Shown: positions 1 through 9,308, counted from the first letter of the stretch. The stretch is 64,000 bases of DNA from Frateuria soli (GCF_021117385.1 NZ_CP088252.1:2480001-2544000), one strand, 5' to 3'. Numbers and translations are program-made. Notes: a model not told the origin generated them from the sequence alone.

Positions 1-1914
1 GGCGGCATGGTCACCCAGTACGACAAGGACGACGTCGAAGCGGTCGGCCTGGTGAAGTTCGACTTCCTGGGCCTGCGCACGCTCACCATCATCGACTGGG
101 CGGTGAAGGCGATCAACGCGCGCCGCGCACAAGCCGGCGAAGTGCCGCTGGACATCGGCGCGCTGCCGCTGGACGACGCGCCGACCTACGAGCTGCTCAA
201 GCGCGCGCAGACGGTGGCGGTGTTCCAGCTCGAATCCTCCGGCATGCAGCGCATGCTCAAAGATGCCAGGCCCGACCGCTTCGGCGACATCGTCGCGCTG
301 GTGGCGCTGTACCGGCCCGGCCCGATGGACCTCATTCCCAGCTTCGTGGCGCGCAAGCACGGCCGCGAAGACGTGGAGTACCCCGACCCGCGCGTCGAGC
401 CGATCCTGAAAGAGACCTACGGCATCATGGTCTACCAGGAGCAGGTGATGCAGATGGCGCAGATCGTCGGCGGCTACACGCTCGGCGGCGCCGACCTGCT
501 GCGCCGCGCGATGGGCAAGAAGAAAGTCGAGGAGATGGTCAAGCACCGCGCGACCTTCCGCGAGGGTGCGGCCAGGGACGGGCTCCCGGGCGACAAGGCC
601 GACGCCATCTTCGACCTGATGGAGAAGTTCGCCGGCTACGGCTTCAACAAGTCGCACGCGGCCGCCTACGCGCTGGTGTCCTACCAGACCGCGTGGCTCA
701 AGGCGCACTACCCGGCCGAGTTCATGGCCGCGACGATCTCCTCGGACATGGACAACACCGACAAGGCGGTGACGTTCCTGGACGAGTCGCGCGCGATCGG
801 CCTGACCATCCTGCCGCCGGACGTGAACGCCTCGGACTTCATGTTCGTGGCGGTGGAGCCCAGGGTCATCCGCTACGGCCTCGGTGCGATCAAGGGCGTC
901 GGCCAGGGTGCCTGCGAGTCGATCGTCGAGGAGCGGTTGCGTGGCGGCCCCTACAAGGACCTCGGCGACTTCTGCCGTCGGGTCGACTCGAGCAAGCTCA
1001 ACCGTCGCGTGCTCGAAGCGCTGATCCTGTCCGGCAGCCTGGATGCCCTGGCCCCGAACCGCGCCAGCCTGATGCTGCAGTTGCCCGACGCGATCAAGGC
1101 CGCCGAGCAGCACCTGCGCGACAAGCAGTCCGGCCAGAACGACATGTTCGGCGCGCTGATGGGCAGCAGCACGCCAGCGGTGCAGATCGAGTTGCCGACC
1201 GCGCCCGAGTGGCCGCTGGAGCAGAAACTGCAGGGCGAGCGCGACACGCTCGGTCACTACCTTTCCGGCCACCCCACCGACCCGTGGCGCGAGGAACTGG
1301 CGCAGCTCTCCACCTGCCCGCTGGGCGAGATCGGCGAGCGCTACCAGCCGCCGCGTCCGCGCAAGAACGACGGCGAGGAGAACCGCTTCCGGCGCGGCCC
1401 GGACACGCCCTGGACGGTGGCCGGCATGGTCACCGCCGTGCGCAAGCGTGGCGACAGCGATGCCTTTGTCCGGCTGGAAGACGGCACCGGCATCATCGAG
1501 GTGAGCTTCTTCGGCGAGCTCTACCAGCAGGTCGCGCCGCTGCTCACCCGCGACGAAATGCTCGTCGTCGACGGCGGCCTGCGTATCGATGAATTCTCGG
1601 GCGGCGGCTTCCAGCTGCGGGCCCGTGGCGCCATGACGCTGGCCGACGCCTGCCGCCGCCACGCGCGAGCGCTCCGGGTCAAGCTCAACGGCATCGGCCC
1701 CGGCTTCGAACAGGAGCTCAAGCAGACGCTCGCCGGCTACCGCGGCGGCCGCGCCACGGTGATCCTGCACGGCTACCACAACCGTCACGCCCAGGCCGAC
1801 CTGGAGCTGGGCGAGCAATGGCGTGTGGAAGCCATCCCCGACCTGCTGCGCGCGCTGCGTGCGCTGTCGTGGGTGGAAGCGGCCAGGCTCCGGATCGTCA
1901 AGTCCGACGCCTGA
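1..1914 (+). CDS. dnaE: DNA polymerase III alpha subunit, C-terminal part (5' end outside window)
   Basis: Replicative polymerase subunit that synthesises both strands within the Pol III holoenzyme. The frame is open from base 1, so only the last 637 residues are present (full-length family members are about 1,150-1,200). Visible are the end of the polymerase core (FDFLGLRTLTI, RPGPMDLIPSFVARKHG, YGIMVYQEQVMQMAQ), the helix-hairpin-helix region (KSHAAAYALVSYQTAWLK), and a C-terminal OB-fold starting near WTVAGMVTAVRKRG. The last part (LRVKLNG to the end) matches the tau-binding tail in position. accA follows on the same strand, the usual neighbour in gammaproteobacteria. Identification is certain; only the true start is missing. 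Confidence 0.97.
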   Translation, partial: GGMVTQYDKDDVEAVGLVKFDFLGLRTLTIIDWAVKAINARRAQAGEVPLDIGALPLDDAPTYELLKRAQTVAVFQLESSGMQRMLKDARPDRFGDIVALVALYRPGPMDLIPSFVARKHGREDVEYPDPRVEPILKETYGIMVYQEQVMQMAQIVGGYTLGGADLLRRAMGKKKVEEMVKHRATFREGAARDGLPGDKADAIFDLMEKFAGYGFNKSHAAAYALVSYQTAWLKAHYPAEFMAATISSDMDNTDKAVTFLDESRAIGLTILPPDVNASDFMFVAVEPRVIRYGLGAIKGVGQGACESIVEERLRGGPYKDLGDFCRRVDSSKLNRRVLEALILSGSLDALAPNRASLMLQLPDAIKAAEQHLRDKQSGQNDMFGALMGSSTPAVQIELPTAPEWPLEQKLQGERDTLGHYLSGHPTDPWREELAQLSTCPLGEIGERYQPPRPRKNDGEENRFRRGPDTPWTVAGMVTAVRKRGDSDAFVRLEDGTGIIEVSFFGELYQQVAPLLTRDEMLVVDGGLRIDEFSGGGFQLRARGAMTLADACRRHARALRVKLNGIGPGFEQELKQTLAGYRGGRATVILHGYHNRHAQADLELGEQWRVEAIPDLLRALRALSWVEAARLRIVKSDA

Positions 1915-1921
1915 CATGAAG

Positions 1922-1957
1922 CCCCTCTCCATCCGGGAGAGGGCTTGGGAGAGGGAA
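1922..1957. repeat. CTCTCCC-type palindromic repeat after dnaE
   Basis: Short GC-rich palindromic unit (CCCTCTCC...GGGAGAGGG) directly after the dnaE stop. Related copies occur near 5849, 10149, 22241, 22378, 30624 and 47610. It could fold as a stem-loop at the transcript end, but there is no U-tract. Confidence 0.6.
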
Positions 1958-1970
1958 CCAGGAAGCTCAC

Positions 1971-2069
1971 CCGTTCGACCTGAGCGTAGGCCCGAAGGGC
2001 CGAAGTCGACGGGCTGCCCCGGCGCGAACGGACCTTCGACTCCGCTCCGCTACGCTCAGGGCGAACGGT
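1971..2069. repeat. Inverted pair of a GTTCG-CTGAGCGTAG repeat
   Basis: Left arm CGTTCGACCTGAGCGTAG (1972 on) and right arm CTACGCTCAGGGCGAACG (ending about 2068) are near-perfect inverted copies about 60 nt apart, with AAGTCGA/TTCGACT motifs between them. Palindromes built on this core are widespread in proteobacterial intergenic DNA. It lies between dnaE and the accA promoter region. Confidence 0.6.
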
Positions 2070-2112
2070 GGTTGCCATACGCCCGCGTTCCCGCCTTTGC
2101 ACCCACCCCGGC

Positions 2113-2118
2113 TATACT
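2113..2118 (+). promoter_or_regulatory. Candidate -10 element of accA
   Basis: TATACT, five of six matches to the sigma-70 -10 consensus, 31 nt before the accA ATG. No good -35 hexamer is present at the expected spacing, so this is a weak call. Confidence 0.35.
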
Positions 2119-2148
2119 GCCCAGCTCAGCGTCCCGAACCGCCCGCGA

Positions 2149-3105
2149 ATGAACCCTAACTTCCTCGATTTCGAACAACCGCTCGCCGAACTGGAAGCGA
2201 AGATCGAAGAACTGCGCCACGCCAGCCATGGCCAGGCCTTCAACATCGACGAGGAAGTCGCGCGCCTGCGCGAGAAGCTCAAGATCAAGACCGCGGAGAT
2301 CTTCCGCAACCTCAACTCGTGGCAGGTCACCCAGCTCTCGCGCCATCCGGCGCGACCCTACACGCTCGACTACATCGGCGTGATCTGCGAGGAGTTCCAG
2401 GAACTTGCGGGCGACCGCGCCTTCGCCGACGACGCCGCCATCGTCGGCGGCCTGGGCCGTATCAACGGCCGGCCGGTCATGATCATCGGCCACCAGAAGG
2501 GCCGCGACACCAAGACCAAGGTGCGTCGGAACTTCGGCATGCCGCGCCCGGAGGGCTACCGCAAGGCGCTGCGCCTGATGAAGATGGCCGAGCGCTTCGG
2601 CCTGCCGCTGCTGACCTTCATCGACACCCCCGGAGCCTATCCGGGCGTGGGTGCCGAGGAGCGCGGCCAGAGCGAGGCGATCGCCCGCAACCTGCTGGAG
2701 ATGGCCGACCTGAAGACCCCGATCGTCTGCACGGTGATCGGCGAGGGCGGCTCCGGCGGCGCGCTGGCGATCGGCGTGGGCGACCGGGTGAACATGCTGC
2801 AGTACTCGACCTACTCGGTGATCTCGCCCGAAGGTTGCGCCTCGATCCTCTGGAAGAGCCAGGACAAGGCGCGCGACGCCGCCGAAGCGCTTGGCATGAC
2901 CGCGCCGCGCCTGCACGAGCTCGGCCTGGTCGACAAAGTGGTCCGCGAGCCGCTGGGCGGCGCCCACCGCAACCCGCGCTCGATGGCGGTCCGTCTCAAG
3001 GCCGTGCTGATGAACCAGCTCGACGAGCTCGAAGCCATCGCCGCACCGGACCTGCTGGAGCAGCGTTACAGGCGCCTGCGCGGCTACGGCGCCTACGCGG
3101 AATAA
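2149..3105 (+). CDS. accA: Acetyl-CoA carboxylase carboxyltransferase subunit alpha
   Basis: Alpha subunit of the carboxyltransferase, which with AccD moves the carboxyl group from biotin-AccB to acetyl-CoA to give malonyl-CoA, the first step of fatty-acid synthesis (cytoplasm). The 318-residue length is standard. The start ATG at 2149 gives the family N-terminus [20 protein letters not shown]; the frame is open further upstream but has no family similarity there. Visible motifs are [21 protein letters not shown] and the oxyanion-loop stretch [15 protein letters not shown]. It lies downstream of dnaE on the same strand but is separated by 234 bp of repeats and a likely promoter of its own. 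Confidence 0.97.
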   Translation: MNPNFLDFEQPLAELEAKIEELRHASHGQAFNIDEEVARLREKLKIKTAEIFRNLNSWQVTQLSRHPARPYTLDYIGVICEEFQELAGDRAFADDAAIVGGLGRINGRPVMIIGHQKGRDTKTKVRRNFGMPRPEGYRKALRLMKMAERFGLPLLTFIDTPGAYPGVGAEERGQSEAIARNLLEMADLKTPIVCTVIGEGGSGGALAIGVGDRVNMLQYSTYSVISPEGCASILWKSQDKARDAAEALGMTAPRLHELGLVDKVVREPLGGAHRNPRSMAVRLKAVLMNQLDELEAIAAPDLLEQRYRRLRGYGAYAE

Positions 3106-3160
3106 GCCCCTGGCGGCGCGCGCGGCTTCGCCCACGCGAACACCCGCGCGCCGGAGGGCC

Positions 3161-3496
3161 ATGATCGAGCGCCAGCGCCGTTTCCATGTCGGCGTGGCAG
3201 GCCTGCACGAAGGCCCGCGGCCGGCGTTCCGCTCCGGCTCGCGCGGGCACTGCCTCCACGCCGGCGAAACCGACGTGCTGCACCTGACGACCGCCGGCCG
3301 CGGTGATGCCTCCCCTGCCTCGACCGGCCGCCTCAACCACCTGGCCTTCGCCTGCGCCGACCTTGCCGCCACCCGCGCGCGCATGGATGCGGCCGGGCTG
3401 GCCTAGCAGGTCGACGAACTCGGCGACCCGGCCCAGGTGCAGCTGTTCCTCAGCGATCCCTGCGGTCTGAACATCGAACTCAACTTCTCCCGCTGA
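3161..3496 (+). pseudogene. VOC/glyoxalase-family protein remnant, broken by an in-frame amber stop
   Basis: Translation from 3161 gives the middle of a small VOC (vicinal oxygen chelate) domain: GLHEGPRPAF, a segment resembling GETDVLHL, then LNHLAFACADLAATRARMDA. A TAG at 3404-3406 interrupts it. The same frame then continues QVDELGDPAQVQLFLSDPCG and IELNFSR to a TGA at 3494-3496, which is the expected last beta-strand pair with the metal-binding Glu. The N-terminal strand (usually LDHV-type, carrying the first metal ligand) is also missing upstream. Both losses point to a decayed gene rather than a sequencing artefact, though a single-base error at the TAG cannot be excluded. Downstream sits a dispersed palindromic repeat. 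Confidence 0.7.
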
Positions 3497-3499
3497 ACC

Positions 3500-3561
3500 T
3501 GCAGGAGCGCACCCGTGCGCGACCCGCAGGCGTCCGGTCGCGCACAGGTGCGCTCCTACAG
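3500..3561. repeat. GGAGCGCAC-type paired inverted repeat (REP-like)
   Basis: TGCAGGAGCGCACCCGTGCG followed after a short spacer by its inverted copy CGCACAGGTGCGCTCCTACA. The same two-arm unit recurs at 7219, 38416 and 42856, and degenerate forms at 32958, 41623 and 63862. Confidence 0.8.
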
Positions 3562-3612
3562 AAGCCATACCGTCCGCGGTTACTATCGAGGTCCCTCCCA
3601 AAGGGCATCGCC

Positions 3613-4365
3613 ATGGCCGACCACGCCAAGCTCGCTGTACTGATCGACGCCGACAACGCCCAGCCCGGCCTGGCCGAAGGCCTGCTCGCCGAAGTGGCCC
3701 GCTACGGCACCGCCCACGTCAAGCGCGCCTATGGCGACTGGACCGACAACCACCTGCGTGGCTGGAAGGACAGGCTGCTGGACCTGTCGATCCAGCCGAT
3801 CCAGCAGTTCGGCTACACCAAGGGCAAGAACGCCACCGACTCGGCGATGATCATCGACGCGATGGACCTGCTTTACACCGGTCGCTTCGACGGCTTCTGC
3901 ATCGTTTCGAGCGACAGCGACTTCACCCGCCTGGCCGGGCGCATCCGCGAATCGGGCCTGACCGTGTACGGCTTCGGCGAGCGCAAGACGCCGGCGCCGT
4001 TCGTTGCCGCCTGCGACAAGTTCATCTTCACCGACGTGCTCGGCAAGCCGGACAGCGACAACGAAAAACCGGCGGAGCCCACGCAGCGCCTGAACACGCA
4101 GGAGCTGCGCCAGGACACGCGGCTGGTCAACCTGCTGCGCAACGCCATCGAGGACGCCGCCGACGATACCGGCTGGGCCGGCCTGGGCGCCGTCGGCAGC
4201 ATGGTCAGCAAGCGCGCGCCGGAGTTCGATTCGCGCAACTGGGGCTATGGCAAGTTGAGTGGCCTCATCGGTGCGATCGGGCTGTTCGATACCGAGGACC
4301 GCCAGCTCGGCAACGGCAAGCACATCTACGTGCGCAACAAGAAGAAACCGGCCGCCCGTGAGTAG
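3613..4365 (+). CDS. NYN-domain protein with C-terminal OST-HTH/LOTUS-like region
   Basis: 250-residue protein of the NYN/DUF88 (LabA-like) family, a PIN-like fold associated with RNA cleavage or RNA binding. Acidic residues of the predicted active site are visible: LIDADNAQ near the N-terminus, ATDSAMIIDAMDLL, and VSSDSDFTRLAGRIRE. The C-terminal third (LVNLLRNAIEDAADDTGWAG, SRNWGYGKLSGLI) resembles the OST-HTH domain that often accompanies bacterial NYN domains. A TACTAT hexamer lies 27 nt upstream of the ATG and could be a -10 element. The end overlaps a possible GTG start of tilS, suggesting coupling. Substrate unknown. Confidence 0.88.
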   Translation: MADHAKLAVLIDADNAQPGLAEGLLAEVARYGTAHVKRAYGDWTDNHLRGWKDRLLDLSIQPIQQFGYTKGKNATDSAMIIDAMDLLYTGRFDGFCIVSSDSDFTRLAGRIRESGLTVYGFGERKTPAPFVAACDKFIFTDVLGKPDSDNEKPAEPTQRLNTQELRQDTRLVNLLRNAIEDAADDTGWAGLGAVGSMVSKRAPEFDSRNWGYGKLSGLIGAIGLFDTEDRQLGNGKHIYVRNKKKPAARE

Positions 4366-4375
4366 CAGCCCACGC

Positions 4376-5665
4376 ATGCTGCCGGACGCGCTGCGCCGGG
4401 CACTCGAGGATCATCCGGACGGACCGCTGTGCGTGGCCTTCAGCGGCGGACCGGATTCCACGGCCTTGCTGCACGCGCTGGCGGCGCTGCCCCAGGCGCG
4501 CGCACGCGGCCTGCGCGCGTTGCACGTGGACCATGGGCTGCATCCGGAGAGCGGCGCCTGGGCCGGGAAGGCGGCGGCGTTTTGTACTTCGCTCGGTGTC
4601 GCCTGCGAGGTGCGCCGGGTCGAGGTGGCACGTGCCGCCGGCGAAGGCCTGGAAGCGGCTGCGCGGCATGCGCGCTATGGCGCCTTCGCCGACGTGCTGC
4701 AAGCGGGCGAGTGGCTGCTGGTGGGGCACCATCGCGACGACCAGGCCGAGACGGTGCTGCTCAAGCTGTTGCGCGGCGCCGGCCCGCAGGGACTCGGTGG
4801 CATGCGGGCAATCCGTCCGCTTGGCCGGGGCCGGCTCTGGCGCCCGCTGCTGGACCTGCCGCGCGAGGTGTTGCGCGCCTACGTCGAGACCCATGCACTG
4901 TCCTGCGTCGACGACCCCTCCAATCGCGACACCTCGCTGGCGCGCAACCATCTGCGCCACGAGATCCTGCCGCGCCTGCACCGGCACTGGCCGCATGCCG
5001 TCGATTCCATCCTGCACAGCGCCGCGCTGTGCCGCGCCGCGGACGAGGCCTTGCGCGCGCGTTGGCTCGAGGCGTTCGGCACCCTGCACGACGCCGCCGG
5101 CGGGAGCCTTCATGCCCAAGGCTGGCTTGCCCTCCACCCTGCCCTGCGCGAGCCCCTGCTCGACCACTGGCTGCACGCCAGGGGCCTGCCCGCGCCCACG
5201 GCCGCGCAGCGTCGGCAGATCGAGCGCCAGTGCCATGCCCGTCCCGGCCAGCAGCCGTGCGTGCGCTGGCCGGGCGTGGAACTGCACATCTGGAAGGGTC
5301 GCTTGTGGGCACGCGCGCCGCGGCCGCCGATCGATCCGCGATGGGAGGCCCGCTGGGACGGCGACGTACTGGAGCTGCCGGATGGCGGGCAGCTCGTGCT
5401 CACTCCGGCGGCGCACCTTGCCACGCCGATCGTCGTGCGCCTGCGCCGGGGTGGCGAGCGCATCAAGCCCGCCGGCGACCGGCATACCCGCGAACTGCGC
5501 GACCTCTTCCAGCAGGTCGGGTTGCCACCGTGGCACCGCGAAGCCTGCCCGCTGCTCTACGCCGAAGGCGAACTCATCGCGGTGGCCGACCTCTGGCGCA
5601 CGGCACGCGGCGCAATGCTGTTCGATGCCGCGGGCGCGCAGCCGTGCTGGCGGCCATCGGGTTGA
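4376..5665 (+). CDS. tilS: tRNA(Ile)-lysidine synthase
   Basis: Converts the wobble cytidine of tRNA-Ile(CAU) to lysidine using ATP and lysine, so that AUA is read as Ile; essential in most bacteria. The PP-loop signature SGGPDSTALLHAL lies near residue 22, followed by HVDHGLH, GHHRDDQAETVLLKLLRGAG and NRDTSLARNHLRHEILPRL, all family hallmarks. The substrate-binding domain follows and a TilS C-terminal domain (VRLRRGGERI, ELRDLFQQVGLPPWHRE) closes the 429-residue protein, the usual length. An in-frame GTG at 4358 overlapping the upstream TAG (GTGAGTAG) is an alternative start adding six residues and implying translational coupling to the NYN gene. Confidence 0.95.
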   Translation: MLPDALRRALEDHPDGPLCVAFSGGPDSTALLHALAALPQARARGLRALHVDHGLHPESGAWAGKAAAFCTSLGVACEVRRVEVARAAGEGLEAAARHARYGAFADVLQAGEWLLVGHHRDDQAETVLLKLLRGAGPQGLGGMRAIRPLGRGRLWRPLLDLPREVLRAYVETHALSCVDDPSNRDTSLARNHLRHEILPRLHRHWPHAVDSILHSAALCRAADEALRARWLEAFGTLHDAAGGSLHAQGWLALHPALREPLLDHWLHARGLPAPTAAQRRQIERQCHARPGQQPCVRWPGVELHIWKGRLWARAPRPPIDPRWEARWDGDVLELPDGGQLVLTPAAHLATPIVVRLRRGGERIKPAGDRHTRELRDLFQQVGLPPWHREACPLLYAEGELIAVADLWRTARGAMLFDAAGAQPCWRPSG

Positions 5666-6059
5666 GCCGCAATCGGGGAGCAGCCAGCGCGCGCTCTTCG
5701 CTCCCGCTCCCGCCTGTCGGCTTCGCTCGCGGAGGAGGGGGCCGCGCTTCGACGGTGGACTTCGACGTCGGCGCTACGCGCCCACGCAGCACGAACGATT
5801 TTTCGTGGCCTCGGGGCGGATCGAACGGAATGGGCGGGCGCGCCGGAGGATGGAGCCCCTCTCCCTCTCCGGCGAGGGTTGAGATGAGGGTCCGGCGCCC
5901 GCCGATGCACCCCGCTCCGCCCGAACCCTAACCCGCCTGTCCCGGAGGGAGGGGGTTCGAGCGCCGTGGGGGTTTGGGAAAGCGTTACGACCCTGTCCAT
6001 AAAGGCCGCGCGCCCGGAAACATTGATTCCAACCCCCCGCTGCGCTAGCGTTGCGGCCC
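5666..6059. other. Gene-free 394-bp spacer with degenerate repeats
   Basis: Between tilS and xseB. It contains a degenerate CTCTCCC-type repeat around 5849-5885 and C-rich tracts. I see no credible small gene, tRNA or clear promoter. Open frames crossing it have no recognisable protein features. Confidence 0.5.
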
Positions 6060-6317
6060 ATGGCCAAACCCGCTCCCGCCCCCGCGGAAACCCCATCCGT
6101 CGCCGACTTCGAGCACTCGCTGGACGAGCTCGAGCAACTGGTGGCGCGGATGGAAGGCGGCGAGCTGAGCCTGGACGAATCGCTGGCCTCCTTCGAGCGC
6201 GGCATCGGCCTCTACCGTCACTGCCAGCAGGCCCTCGACAAGGCCGAACTGCGCGTGCGCCTGCTGCTCGATCCCGATGCGCCCGACGACGCCGAACCCT
6301 TCGAATCCGCAACCTGA
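6060..6317 (+). CDS. xseB: Exodeoxyribonuclease VII small subunit
   Basis: 85-residue helical small subunit of exonuclease VII, which forms a multi-chain rod around XseA. Family signature visible: [36 protein letters not shown] and [15 protein letters not shown]. The ATG at 6060 is preferred over an in-frame TTG at 6051. The 3' end overlaps ispA by 41 nt, the xseB-ispA arrangement common in proteobacteria. xseA is not in this window. Confidence 0.95.
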   Translation: MAKPAPAPAETPSVADFEHSLDELEQLVARMEGGELSLDESLASFERGIGLYRHCQQALDKAELRVRLLLDPDAPDDAEPFESAT

Positions 6318-7212
6318 CGCGCCGTCCCTGCTCGGCCCCCGGCTGCTCGCGCTGACCGCGCGCGCCGACGCCGCACTGGCGTGCGTGCTGCCGTCCGAGC
6401 AACAGCCGCCGCTGACATTGCATCAGGCCATGCGCTACGCGGTGCTGGGCGGCGGCAAGCGGCTGCGCCCGCTGCTGGTCTATGCCGCCGGCCACGCGCT
6501 GGGCACCGATGGCAGCGAGCTGGACGCACCCGCCTGCGCGGTCGAACTGATCCACGCCTACTCCCTCGTGCACGACGACCTGCCGGCAATGGACGACGAT
6601 GCACTGCGCCGTGGCCGTCCCACCTGCCACATCGTTTTCGGCGAAGCGATGGCGATCCTCGCCGGCGATGCGCTGCAGGCGCTTGCCTTCGAGATCCTCG
6701 CCCACGATCCGCACGCCGGCGCCGATGCCGCCCGCGCGCTGGAGATGCTGCGCGTGCTGGGCCGTGCCTGCGGCGCCGAAGGCATGGCCGGCGGGCAGGC
6801 GCTGGACCTGGCGGCCGTGGGCCGCAAGCTCACGCTGCACGAACTCGAACACATGCACGCCTGCAAGACCGGCGCTTTGATCCGTACCGCCGTCCGGCTG
6901 GGTGCGCTCGCCGCCGGCGCGGACGCGAACGCGCTCGAGGCGCTGGACCGCTACGCGACAGCCGTCGGCCTGGCCTTCCAGGTGCGCGACGATATCCTCG
7001 ACGTGGAGGGCGAATCGTCCGTGATCGGCAAGACCGCGGGCAAGGATGCGGCGGCCGACAAGCCGACCTTCCCCTCGATCATCGGACTGGACGCCTCGCG
7101 TGCGCGGCTGGCGGAGCTGATCGCCACCGCGCTGCAGGCGATCGCGCCGTTCGGCGATCGTGGGGTGCTGCTCGAAGAGCTGGCGCTCTACGCCGCCAAT
7201 CGCTCCCATTAG
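6277..7212 (+). CDS. ispA: Farnesyl diphosphate synthase (short-chain polyprenyl synthetase)
   Basis: Condenses IPP with DMAPP and GPP to give farnesyl diphosphate, precursor of quinone side chains and undecaprenyl phosphate. The 311-residue protein has the first aspartate-rich motif DDLPAMDDD with following RRGRPT, the [12 protein letters not shown] motif near residue 60, and the second aspartate motif DDILD. The ATG at 6277 lies inside xseB (41-nt overlap), so translation is probably coupled. The spacing DDLPAMDD is the type II (bacterial FPP synthase) form. Specificity for C15 rather than C10 or C20 is inferred from family placement. Confidence 0.94.
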   Translation: MRPTTPNPSNPQPDAPSLLGPRLLALTARADAALACVLPSEQQPPLTLHQAMRYAVLGGGKRLRPLLVYAAGHALGTDGSELDAPACAVELIHAYSLVHDDLPAMDDDALRRGRPTCHIVFGEAMAILAGDALQALAFEILAHDPHAGADAARALEMLRVLGRACGAEGMAGGQALDLAAVGRKLTLHELEHMHACKTGALIRTAVRLGALAAGADANALEALDRYATAVGLAFQVRDDILDVEGESSVIGKTAGKDAAADKPTFPSIIGLDASRARLAELIATALQAIAPFGDRGVLLEELALYAANRSH

Positions 7213-7218
7213 AAGCAC

Positions 7219-7280
7219 TGCAGGAGCGCACCTGTGCGCGACCGGGATGCTTGCGGTCGCGCACAGGTGCGCTCCTACAG
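7219..7280. repeat. GGAGCGCAC-type paired inverted repeat (REP-like)
   Basis: TGCAGGAGCGCACCTGTGCG... paired with CGCACAGGTGCGCTCCTACA, nearly identical to the copies at 3500 and 38416. It starts seven bases after the ispA stop and could form a long hairpin between the converging ispA and DUF4870 genes. Confidence 0.85.
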
Positions 7281-7314
7281 GAGAGCCGGGTGGGCCGAGC
7301 GCCCACCCGTGGGG

Positions 7315-7776
7315 TTACTTGATCAGCCGCAGCGTGAACGGATAACGGTACCGCTCGCCCTCGTTCGCCTTGATCGCGGCAATGATCGTGAACACCAGCC
7401 AGGCGATGCCGATCAGGATGCCGACCGGCACCGTCAGCAACGCGCCGAAGCCGAAAGTGATCAACGTCAGCAGCAACAGCGCCACGCCGACGATGGCCAG
7501 GGTGATGTTGAAGTTCAGCGCCTCCTTGGCCTGATCGTCCACGAAAGGCATCGTGTCCTTCTTGATCAGCCAGATGACCAGCGGGCCGATGAAGCAGCCC
7601 AGGCCGGCAAAGGCGCCGGTGAGCAGGCCACCCACCAAGGCGGAAAGGTGGGCGAACAGCGCCCATTGGCGCTCCTCGTGGCTGGGCATGCCGGCCGAGT
7701 CGAACGGCTCCGGCGGCGGGACCGGCTCGCCCGGAGGCGGCGGGGGCGGGGCGACGGAATCGGGTGGAACGCTCAT
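7315..7776 (-). CDS. DUF4870 / Tic20-like small membrane protein
   Basis: 153-residue inner-membrane protein of the DUF4870 family; function unknown. The N-terminal 30 residues are proline-rich (PPPPPPGEPVPPPEPF), then HEERQWALFAHLSALVGG begins the conserved core. Three or four hydrophobic helices follow, with the family motif AKEALNFNITLAI in the middle. The start ATG (complement of 7774-7776) is preceded by AGGAG eight bases upstream. It stands alone between a repeat and pmbA on the same strand, so it may be separately transcribed. Confidence 0.85.
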   Translation of the reverse strand: MSVPPDSVAPPPPPPGEPVPPPEPFDSAGMPSHEERQWALFAHLSALVGGLLTGAFAGLGCFIGPLVIWLIKKDTMPFVDDQAKEALNFNITLAIVGVALLLLTLITFGFGALLTVPVGILIGIAWLVFTIIAAIKANEGERYRYPFTLRLIK

Positions 7777-7864
7777 GCCAGGCTCCTCTTTCCTTCGATG
7801 ATGCCGGCCTGTCGCCGGTGCCGCGATGCTAGCAAAGCCACGCGGCGACGCCATAGGCCAAAGG

Positions 7865-9217
7865 CTACTGGCCGCCGACGGTCATCCGGTCGAGCAGGAT
7901 CGAACCGGTCAGGATCTGCGCCCGCCGGTCCACGTCGCTGCCCACCGCCACGATACCCCCGAACATGTCACGCAGGTTGGCGGCGATGGTGATCTCTTCC
8001 ACCGGGAAGGCGATTTCCCCGTTCTCGACCCAGAAGCCCGCCGCACCGCGCGAGTAGTCGCCGGTGAGCGTGCTCACGCCCTGCCCCATCACCTCGGTCA
8101 CCACCAGGCCGGTGCCCATGCGCTTGAGCAGCGTGTCGAAGTCGTCCTGGCCGGGCTCGACCAGCAGGTTGTGGATGCCGCCGGCGTTGCCGGTCGACTC
8201 CAGACCCAGCTTGCGGGCCGAATAGCTGCCCAGGATGTAGCGGGCCAGCACCCCGTTCTCCACCAGCGCGCTGTCCGCCGTGGCCACGCCCTCGGCGTCG
8301 AACGCACCCGAGCCCATGCCGCGCGGCAGGAACGGGCGTTCGACGATGTTCATCCACTCGGGCATCACGCGCTGGCCGGCGTGGTCGAGCAGGAAGCTGG
8401 CGCGCCGGTACAGCGCGCCGCCGCTCACCGCGCCGACCAGGTGCCCGATCAACCCCCGCGCGATCTCCGGCACGAACAGCACCGGGCACTGGCGGGTGCC
8501 GAGGCTGCGCGAGTTCAGCCGCGCCAGCGTGCGCCGGGCCGCCTTGTCGCCGAGCGCCTGCGCGCTCATGAAGTCGCTGGCGTCGCGCACCGAGTCGTAC
8601 CAGTAGTCGCGCTGCATGCCGTCGCCCTCGCCCGCAATCAGCGACAACGAAAGCGCATGCCGCGTGGCGCGCTCGCGCCCGACGAAGCCGTGCGAATTGG
8701 CATACACCGACAGGCTCTCGCCCGCCTGCACGGCGGCGCCGTCGGAATTGGTGATGCCCGCGTGCGCGCGGCCAGCCGCCTCGATCTGCTGGCCCAGCGC
8801 GATCGCCCCGGCGGTGTCGATCTGCCAGGGATGCCACAGGTCCAGGTCGGGGAAATGGCTTGCCATCCGCGAAGCGTCGGCCAGGCCTGCGGCGGGGTCC
8901 GCCTCGGTGTAGCGCGCGATCGCGCACGCCTGGTCGATGGTGGCCTGGATCGAGGCCGGATTGAGGTCGGCGGTGCTGGCGGTGCCCTTGCGCTGGCCGA
9001 AGTACACGGTCAGCCCGAAACCGCGGTCGCGCGTGTGCTCGACTGTCTCCACCTCGCCCAGGCGCACGTTGACGTTGAGCCCGCTGTCGATGCTTGCCGC
9101 CACCTCCGCGGCGCTGGCACCGGCGGCACGTGCGCGGTGGATGACATCCTCGGCAAGCCCGGCCAGGCGGTCGAGTTCCTGGTGGCTGATGTCGGCGGAC
9201 AGGACGGCTGCACTCAC
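7865..9217 (-). CDS. pmbA: Metalloprotease PmbA/TldE
   Basis: TldE half of the TldD/TldE heterodimeric metalloprotease that trims peptide precursors (microcin B17 and PQQ-type peptides) and degrades unfolded peptides. The 450-residue protein shows the family features: SLIAGEGDGMQRDYWYDSVR, GGALYRRASFLLDHAG, PRGMGSGAFDAEGVAT, GNAGGIHNL and the C-terminal GAAGFWVENGEIAFPVEEIT. The start is a GTG at 9215-9217 with AAGGAA six bases upstream, giving MSAAVLSADIS; the frame continues upstream without family similarity. tldD is not in this window. It is divergent from the DUF1653 gene and runs in the same direction as the DUF4870 gene 88 bp away. Confidence 0.95.
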   Translation of the reverse strand: MSAAVLSADISHQELDRLAGLAEDVIHRARAAGASAAEVAASIDSGLNVNVRLGEVETVEHTRDRGFGLTVYFGQRKGTASTADLNPASIQATIDQACAIARYTEADPAAGLADASRMASHFPDLDLWHPWQIDTAGAIALGQQIEAAGRAHAGITNSDGAAVQAGESLSVYANSHGFVGRERATRHALSLSLIAGEGDGMQRDYWYDSVRDASDFMSAQALGDKAARRTLARLNSRSLGTRQCPVLFVPEIARGLIGHLVGAVSGGALYRRASFLLDHAGQRVMPEWMNIVERPFLPRGMGSGAFDAEGVATADSALVENGVLARYILGSYSARKLGLESTGNAGGIHNLLVEPGQDDFDTLLKRMGTGLVVTEVMGQGVSTLTGDYSRGAAGFWVENGEIAFPVEEITIAANLRDMFGGIVAVGSDVDRRAQILTGSILLDRMTVGGQ

Positions 9218-9237
9218 GGGGTGTTCCTTCAGGCGGG

Positions 9238-9243
9238 TAGAAT
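9238..9243 (+). promoter_or_regulatory. Candidate -10 element for the DUF1653-darP pair
   Basis: TAGAAT in the pmbA/DUF1653 divergent spacer. The same hexamer lies upstream of the genes at 36852 and 58629. The -35 is not convincing. Confidence 0.3.
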
Positions 9244-9308
9244 GGGCGGCGAAACACTGCACGACTTCCGGACATGGGGTCGCCCCTGACCGATCAAAAG
9301 GAGCGCGC

